A DNA stretch of 64,000 nt, taken from contig NZ_SOAU01000001.1 in NCBI RefSeq assembly GCF_004364865.1, positions 124,001 through 188,000 on the forward strand, in the 5' to 3' direction. This document shows, one piece after another, positions 58,834 through 64,000 of the stretch (positions are counted from its first letter, which is position 1; each line of letters begins with the position of its first letter). Source of the DNA: Ilumatobacter fluminis (GTDB lineage Bacteria > Actinomycetota > Acidimicrobiia > Acidimicrobiales > Ilumatobacteraceae). A program made the position numbers and the translations under genes. The notes beneath the pieces are model-generated. The model was not told the origin of the DNA. It did no database searches and worked only from the letters and a program-made list of their open reading frames with translations.

Positions 58834-60273
58834 TCAGTCGAACGGTCCGTAGCGGACGGACCGGTCGGCGACGCTGTTCGTCAGTGGCGCCGAATAGCAC
58901 GTGTTCGCCGAGACGTGTCCGAGGTTGATGCACGTCTGCTGTGCATCGCCCAGCGAGATGAAGGGGCCGTAGTAGACGACCCAGATCGGCAGCCCAGCGT
59001 TTGCCCCTGTCGAGAACCTCGGATTGAGTGATGCGCAGGTCTCCTCGTTCTCGAGCGCCCGTGCTCCCGGATTGTTCGCGAGCGACCCGCCGACTTGGTT
59101 GCCTGGCAGGCTGGCGATCACGGCGATCCACGAACCGTCACATGCCACGCCGCTGCCGCCGGTCGACGGTCCGCTGCCGCCGGCGGAGCCACCGGTGTCG
59201 GGTGCGATCGTCGCCGGTGCTTGCGTCGTCGTTGGCACCGGGGGTCCCGAGAAGCTCCCGACGTTCGTCCACGGCGCCGGCGTCCCGGAAGCGGTGGCAT
59301 CGTCGGCTGCCGAGCGACCGAGAACTTCACGTACGCCCACCCAGCCGTCGGGTACGGGGTGAATGGTGGTCAACAAGACGTCTTCGTTGCCCGGCCGGTC
59401 ACTCGCAACGAGGATGAGACCGTCGTCGACGGCGACATCGGTCGGCCCTTCCTCGATCACGCCGATGACCTCGGCCCCGTCCCCGGCCGGTCGGAGGAAC
59501 GTCGCCCAACCGGTGACCCGGTCGTCGGCGTCTCGCTCCGACGCACGCACGACGAACGCACCGCCGGACGGGGTGCTGATCTGCGCGACATCAACTTCCG
59601 ACTCGGCGCCGGCGGGGAGCTCGCCCGCCAAGGGATCGCCGGTCAGCACCTCGGTTGCGATGATGCGTTCCTCGGTCGTCGCGAGTCTGAAGACTCGCAG
59701 CAGCGTGGTTCCCTCCCCCGGAGTTCCCGACAGAGCGAAGACGGCATCATCGGTCTCCAGCTCGATGCAGGAGTCGGCATCGATCTCGGCGAGCAGGCCC
59801 GGGCACGACATCGTCGAAACGTCCAGTGTGGTGGGCTCGGACGGAACGGCAAAGCGGCCGCTTTCGTCGGCCGGGAGGGGACGTGCCCCCACCGGAGCAT
59901 CGAATGCAGGATCGACGGTGGTCGGCGTGGTCGTGGCCGCAGTGGTCGACGGCGGCGGTGTCGGGAGCGTCTCGTCGTCATCGTCGTCGTCAGCCGCGGC
60001 AACCGGCTGGGTCCGGAGCTCTTGATCGTCTCCTCCGGACCGCGACGTCCACCAGACGACCCCGCCGATGATCACTGCCAGCGCGCCGAGCACCGCCACT
60101 CCGATCAGAGCTTTCGAGCCGCCCGACGAACCCGCCACGACCGATCCGGCGGTCGGCGCAGCGGCGCCGCCTCCAGCAGGAGGTAGCTCTGCGCCGCAGC
60201 GTCCGCAGAACGGGCGAGGCGGCACCTGTTCGCCGCACGCTGCGCAGCGCACTGCTTCGGATTGTTCACTCAT
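58834..60273 (-). CDS. Zinc-ribbon, single-TM protein with C-terminal SPOR-like domain
   Basis: A 479-residue bitopic protein. The cytoplasmic N-terminus has a zinc ribbon CAACGEQVPPRPFCGRCG (residues 10-27). A TM follows at about 55-75 (ALIGVAVLGALAVIIGGVVWW), then an acidic and Thr/Pro linker, an extracytoplasmic domain, and a C-terminal domain ending WIVYYGPF-like (GLPIWVVYYGPFISLGDAQQTC), with the look of a SPOR domain that binds denuded glycans. Start is ATG at 60273. It lies 4 bases upstream of the amidase, so a joint role at the wall is likely. Confidence 0.75.
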   Translation of the reverse strand: MSEQSEAVRCAACGEQVPPRPFCGRCGAELPPAGGGAAAPTAGSVVAGSSGGSKALIGVAVLGALAVIIGGVVWWTSRSGGDDQELRTQPVAAADDDDDDETLPTPPPSTTAATTTPTTVDPAFDAPVGARPLPADESGRFAVPSEPTTLDVSTMSCPGLLAEIDADSCIELETDDAVFALSGTPGEGTTLLRVFRLATTEERIIATEVLTGDPLAGELPAGAESEVDVAQISTPSGGAFVVRASERDADDRVTGWATFLRPAGDGAEVIGVIEEGPTDVAVDDGLILVASDRPGNEDVLLTTIHPVPDGWVGVREVLGRSAADDATASGTPAPWTNVGSFSGPPVPTTTQAPATIAPDTGGSAGGSGPSTGGSGVACDGSWIAVIASLPGNQVGGSLANNPGARALENEETCASLNPRFSTGANAGLPIWVVYYGPFISLGDAQQTCINLGHVSANTCYSAPLTNSVADRSVRYGPFD

Positions 60274-60333
60274 CGATGCGTCCTTCCCTGCACGTGTTCA
60301 CCGATCAGCCGGCAGCCCCCGATGGCTCGGTTC

Positions 60334-62418
60334 TCAGCTGTCGCCATCGATGGCCCCCGGATCGATGTCGACGCAGTCGAGCATCGACGTTGCGATCTCC
60401 TCGGCGTCGGTACTCAGACCCTCCGGATCGTCGTCTGGTCCTGCGGCGAGGATCAGCTGAGCGTCCTCGTCGCTCAAGCCGCCCAGCACCCGTCGGACGC
60501 ACGCCTCATCGATCGCGACGCCGTCCAACTCTCCGTCGGCCATGCTCTCTTCGAGAGCGCTCATCATCATGTCGGCGACGGCGTCCTGTGGCGTTCTCTC
60601 CGCAGCCTCGTCATCGGAAGAGGAGAGGGTCGAGAGCTCGTCGACCGAGCGCGGTGCGTTGACGATGTCCCAACCCGCCCATGCGATGCTGGCGTCGCGA
60701 TAGACGATTTGGGGTTGTGTTCGCGAGCCGATCTCGTAGGCGAGGGAGTCGACGTCGCTGTCGTCGACCGTGAACGACACGGTGTCGCCATCTGCGGTGA
60801 ACCTGACGTCGTAGAATTCTGGGCCCTCGTCGATGAGCTCAACCGTGCCGGCGAGATCGACATGCGCGATGAGCTCGTCCGTCTGTTCGTCGTTCTCCAC
60901 CCCGACGATCAGCACGCCGCTGCCGTTCGGGTGCACGGCGTCGATCGACAGTTCGGTCCAGTCTTCGATCAGCCACCGGTACTCGGCGGTCTCGAGATCG
61001 ACGGCCAGCACCGACGCCTCGGCTCGGCCGTCGTCTTCGGTCAACACGCTCGCAAAGAGGATCTGTCCGTTCTGCGAGATGGAGACCGTCGTCACCGACA
61101 GAAGATCGTCGACGTCGATGGCGACCGGTCCCTCGTCGGTCTCGATCGACATGACCGCATCGAGCTCGTCGTCGAGTCCCGACACGGCGAGGTACTTGCC
61201 GTCGCGGTGGCCGAACTCTGGGACGTACGCAGTGACCCACTCCTCGGCGATCAACGTGTCGCTGCTCGACACGACGTCATCGTCCACCGAGACGATCCTG
61301 AGTTCGGTACGCCCGTCCGATGACGACAGCGACGCGATCGAGTTGCCATCCTCGGTCAGGAAACCGCCGCCGACCGCCTCGTCGGTCTCGTCGAGCCGTA
61401 CGACCGAACCGTCGATGCCCAGCCGCTCGAGAACGACATCGTCGTCGGTTCTCGTGGCGACGAGCACGTACCCGTTGTCGCTCTCGTCGAGGACACGGGC
61501 TTCGTCACCACGTCGGGACTCAGCGAGAATCCGTCCAGTCTCGATGTCGATCAGCGTGACGGAGTACCGGTCACGAGCGCCATCGTCCACGATCAGGGTT
61601 CCGTCGAACGCAGCGAAACGCGGCCAGCTCGGTGAGTCGCCGACCAGCAGCCGTTCTCCGTCCAGGTCGTACACCTCGTATGTGGTCTCGTCGCCATCAT
61701 CCACGAGCGTCATCACGTGGTTGCCGTCGCCGTCGAATCTGCAGACATCGCCCCGGGCGATTCGCCTCGGCTGCTCACCGGTCGATCCGACGTAGCACCG
61801 GTCACCGGAGGAACGAGTCTCTACGATCAGCACCAGATCGCCATCAGGGCGGTACATGACGTCGTATCGGTCGCCGCCACTGAGTAGCGTCTCGAAATCG
61901 TCGTCCCCCGAGGCGAAGTGGCGAACCTCGGCGTCGTCGCCGTAGGCACTGCCGATCACCGGCCCACCCGTCTCCGCCGAACTCAGGCCGCCCCCGGCGA
62001 CCAAGGCGGGGAGGAAGGCGAACGCGTCGTCGGTGATCTCGACGGGGCGATCATCCGAGTCGAACGGGACGAACGAGAACTCGACGACCTCTCCTCCGCC
62101 ATCGCGCTCGAGAAGGTACACGGTGTCATCGTTCGGGCCGACGTATTCGTCAGACCCACCGCCGACGATCAGGACTGCTGCGATGGCAGCGCCGGCGACG
62201 ACCAGCAGGGCGATGATGCCGACGAGTGCCTTCCGCCACTTCCGACCGGTCTTGGGACCTTCGGTCTCGGTGGGGTGCACATCGATCTCGACGGTTTCGG
62301 CGGCTCCGTGCCCGCCGGCGGTGGAGTGATCCGACCCGTCCGCAACCGGTGTTCCACAAGCGGTGCAGAACCGGTCGCCCGCGATCAGGGTCTCACCGCA
62401 CGAACGGCACGTCTGCAT
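60334..62418 (-). CDS. Zinc-ribbon, single-TM protein with large repeat-rich extracytoplasmic domain
   Basis: A 694-residue protein. The zinc ribbon CRSCGETLIAGDRFCTACG is at residues 4-22. The TM is at about 65-90 (ALVGIIALLVVAGAAIAAVLIVGG). The ~500-residue outer part is made of short beta-rich repeats (RILAESRRGDEARVLDESDNGYVLVATR type) that suggest a beta-propeller. It is very acidic. The C-terminal ~90 residues are helical (DAVADMMMSALEESMADGELDGV). Function is unknown; context is the envelope. Confidence 0.7.
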   Translation of the reverse strand: MQTCRSCGETLIAGDRFCTACGTPVADGSDHSTAGGHGAAETVEIDVHPTETEGPKTGRKWRKALVGIIALLVVAGAAIAAVLIVGGGSDEYVGPNDDTVYLLERDGGGEVVEFSFVPFDSDDRPVEITDDAFAFLPALVAGGGLSSAETGGPVIGSAYGDDAEVRHFASGDDDFETLLSGGDRYDVMYRPDGDLVLIVETRSSGDRCYVGSTGEQPRRIARGDVCRFDGDGNHVMTLVDDGDETTYEVYDLDGERLLVGDSPSWPRFAAFDGTLIVDDGARDRYSVTLIDIETGRILAESRRGDEARVLDESDNGYVLVATRTDDDVVLERLGIDGSVVRLDETDEAVGGGFLTEDGNSIASLSSSDGRTELRIVSVDDDVVSSSDTLIAEEWVTAYVPEFGHRDGKYLAVSGLDDELDAVMSIETDEGPVAIDVDDLLSVTTVSISQNGQILFASVLTEDDGRAEASVLAVDLETAEYRWLIEDWTELSIDAVHPNGSGVLIVGVENDEQTDELIAHVDLAGTVELIDEGPEFYDVRFTADGDTVSFTVDDSDVDSLAYEIGSRTQPQIVYRDASIAWAGWDIVNAPRSVDELSTLSSSDDEAAERTPQDAVADMMMSALEESMADGELDGVAIDEACVRRVLGGLSDEDAQLILAAGPDDDPEGLSTDAEEIATSMLDCVDIDPGAIDGDS

Positions 62419-62516
62419 CTCTTACCTCACAGTTCCTGGGGCCCGACGGGCCAGTAGGGATGGTGCGTGCAACCGGCGGACCGGGCAGTCGCACATGGTT
62501 CGGGCCGGCAACGTCG

Positions 62517-63791
62517 TCACCAATCGCCGCCGTACTCGGTCGCGCCCGTGGCGCTGCCGATCTCACGCGGCGTAGAGACGCCGTCGCCGTCGAAGTCGGG
62601 GAAGTACGGCCCACCGGGCGGGTGCATGCTCGTCCACGTCTGGTCATCGACGAGTCCATCGATCGGCAGACCACGGGACGCCTGGTACTGCAGTACGGCA
62701 AGTTGGGTGCCCGGCCCGTAGAAGCCGTCCGGGTCGACGTCGAACCCGCTTGCGAGCAGAGCCTCCTGCACCATCGAGACGGGCCAGCCCTCGGTGCACA
62801 CGAAGAGCGGGAGATCGAGTCGATTCTCGTAGTCGGGGCAGGTCGGTACCCCACCCATGGCCTCGGCCAGGAGGATCTCGTGCGCAGCGATCCACCGCAG
62901 GCTCACCGACTCCCGAACGGAGCAGCCGCCGGAGAAGCCGCTCCCGAACACTCCGCGTGGTGGATCGAGCGCAAGGCTCTCGTAGAGCTGATGGCTTCCA
63001 CAGCTGTCGACCGTCGGGATCCATCGCCACGAGCAGTCACCGTTGCCTGCGAACAGCACTCCGCCGAATGGTCTCATTGCGCCGTCGGCGTAGAACTGGA
63101 CGAGCACCTCGGGCTGGCCGTCTCCGGTCACATCCCACACCCATCGGTCCGTGATCTCGAGCGCGGCGGCTTCGGCAGCCATGGTCGACGTGACGACTTC
63201 CTCCCACTCCGACCCGGTCCACGCCAACAGGTGCGGTGGCCCGTTCCCACTCACGAACACGACGGATCCGCACGAGTGCTCCGCAATCGGGGTCTCGACC
63301 TGAAGACCCCGCTCCGCCGCCAACTGATTCAAGGAGTCGCCAGGGCCGAGTGTCGTCGGCGGAACGGTCTCGGTCGTTGCGGCGACGGTGGTTGGCGGGG
63401 CGACACCCGTCGTCGGTGAAGCCACATCAACGACGGCGATCTCGGTGGTCGGGGGTGGTGTCGTGGCGACCGGAACCGAGGTGCTTCCGAGTGGCACCTC
63501 CTCCTCATCGGCGGCGTCCGGTGGAGCTGCCGATCGCTCCTGGGTCGTCAACCGCACCGCATCCGTCGGATCGTCGCTCGTGTTCGACAGCGCCCACCAC
63601 GTGCCCGCACCGGCGACAACGAGAGCAACGGCGGCGCCCGCCATCCACCACTTCGAATGGGAGTCCGGTGGGGCCGCTACGAGTGCATCGGCATCGAGAT
63701 CGCGCCCGCACTTCCCGCAGAAGCGACCACTCGTGGGTCCGGCTCCGCAGGACGAACACCAGACGCCTGGATCGCCATCACCGTGCGACAC
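62517..63791 (-). CDS. Zinc-ribbon, single-TM protein with peptidoglycan-binding domain
   Basis: A 424-residue protein. The zinc ribbon CSSCGAGPTSGRFCGKCG is at residues 12-29. The TM is at about 48-68 (WWMAGAAVALVVAGAGTWWAL). A Thr/Pro-rich linker follows, then a domain with VWDVTGDGQPEVLVQFY (FG-GAP-like calcium loop). A PG_binding_1 unit (MVQEALLASGFDVDPDGFYGPGTQLAVLQYQ) and a short acidic tail (PDFDGDGVSTPREIG) end the chain. Start is GTG at 63791. With the next two genes it forms a family of zinc-ribbon, TM, exported-domain proteins that appear to be wall-associated. Confidence 0.78.
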   Translation of the reverse strand: MSHGDGDPGVWCSSCGAGPTSGRFCGKCGRDLDADALVAAPPDSHSKWWMAGAAVALVVAGAGTWWALSNTSDDPTDAVRLTTQERSAAPPDAADEEEVPLGSTSVPVATTPPPTTEIAVVDVASPTTGVAPPTTVAATTETVPPTTLGPGDSLNQLAAERGLQVETPIAEHSCGSVVFVSGNGPPHLLAWTGSEWEEVVTSTMAAEAAALEITDRWVWDVTGDGQPEVLVQFYADGAMRPFGGVLFAGNGDCSWRWIPTVDSCGSHQLYESLALDPPRGVFGSGFSGGCSVRESVSLRWIAAHEILLAEAMGGVPTCPDYENRLDLPLFVCTEGWPVSMVQEALLASGFDVDPDGFYGPGTQLAVLQYQASRGLPIDGLVDDQTWTSMHPPGGPYFPDFDGDGVSTPREIGSATGATEYGGDW

Positions 63792-64000
63792 GGCAAGCCC
63801 CCGCTCTCATGAATCGCAGAGGGGCAGGCGCGTCGAACGAGCGGCATCTCGCCGTGCCGTTCTGCCGTCGACAGACGAACGATGAACTCCCGCAATGGGT
63901 TCCCGCGCCCACGAGGGGCGATGGTACGCGCACCAGATATCCGCGTCGTGGACCGAGACCCATTCCACGCTCGGCCCTGAAGCCCGATGGGGTTGCGCAG

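Noticed and set aside
1-64000. CRISPR array, insertion sequence or integrase
   Set aside because: No regularly spaced repeats and no transposase or integrase motifs were seen on either strand.

Overview
The window looks like actinobacterial chromosome. G+C is high, GTG starts are common, one gene belongs to the mycothiol-dependent maleylpyruvate isomerase family, and there is a Tat-exported amidase and several Thr/Pro-rich envelope proteins. An Acidimicrobiia-type (Ilumatobacter-like) host would fit, but this is inference. No rRNA, tRNA, CRISPR array or transposase was recognised.

Region 1 (1-19076, high G+C). A divergent sensor kinase faces an export-type operon: S41 peptidase lipoprotein, membrane protein, and a MacB-like ABC ATPase and permease. 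Next is a minus-strand group: coiled-coil tail-anchored protein, large coiled-coil protein, subtilase-like protein lacking recognisable Asp and His motifs, SGNH hydrolase and a DinB-like protein. Then come an M48 metalloprotease and a 1694-residue DUF4011-type helicase. Two families of intergenic inverted repeats sit between these genes.

Region 2 (about 19110-48551, visibly lower G+C) is a genomic island placed between two convergent helicase genes. Its left flank has small minus-strand genes, including a double CCHC zinc-knuckle protein. Its core (21982-46381) is a complete 7-deazaguanine DNA modification and restriction (Dpd) locus. queC, queE, queD and folE2 make preQ0. A candidate dpdC, two dpdB paralogues and dpdA would insert the base into DNA and edit it. 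dpdE, F, G, H, I, J, K and D encode the helicases, ATPase and PLD-family protein of the restriction arm. Almost all genes overlap by 1-14 bases. An HNH endonuclease, a third DGQHR-motif protein and a tiny coupled ORF follow.

Region 3 (48563-64000, high G+C). A TM0106-type RecB-like nuclease/helicase lies on the minus strand. It is followed by a wHTH/nuclease-like protein, two acidic small proteins, two EEP-fold phosphohydrolases, a PGN_0703-type nuclease, a metallophosphoesterase and a TY-Chap protein. The end of the window carries four minus-strand envelope genes: a Tat-exported peptidoglycan amidase and three zinc-ribbon/single-TM proteins.

The most interesting part is the Dpd island. The core system is known. 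This version is unusual in having two DpdB paralogues flanking DpdA, a divergent candidate DpdC, FolE2 as its GTP cyclohydrolase, and an added HNH-DGQHR pair.
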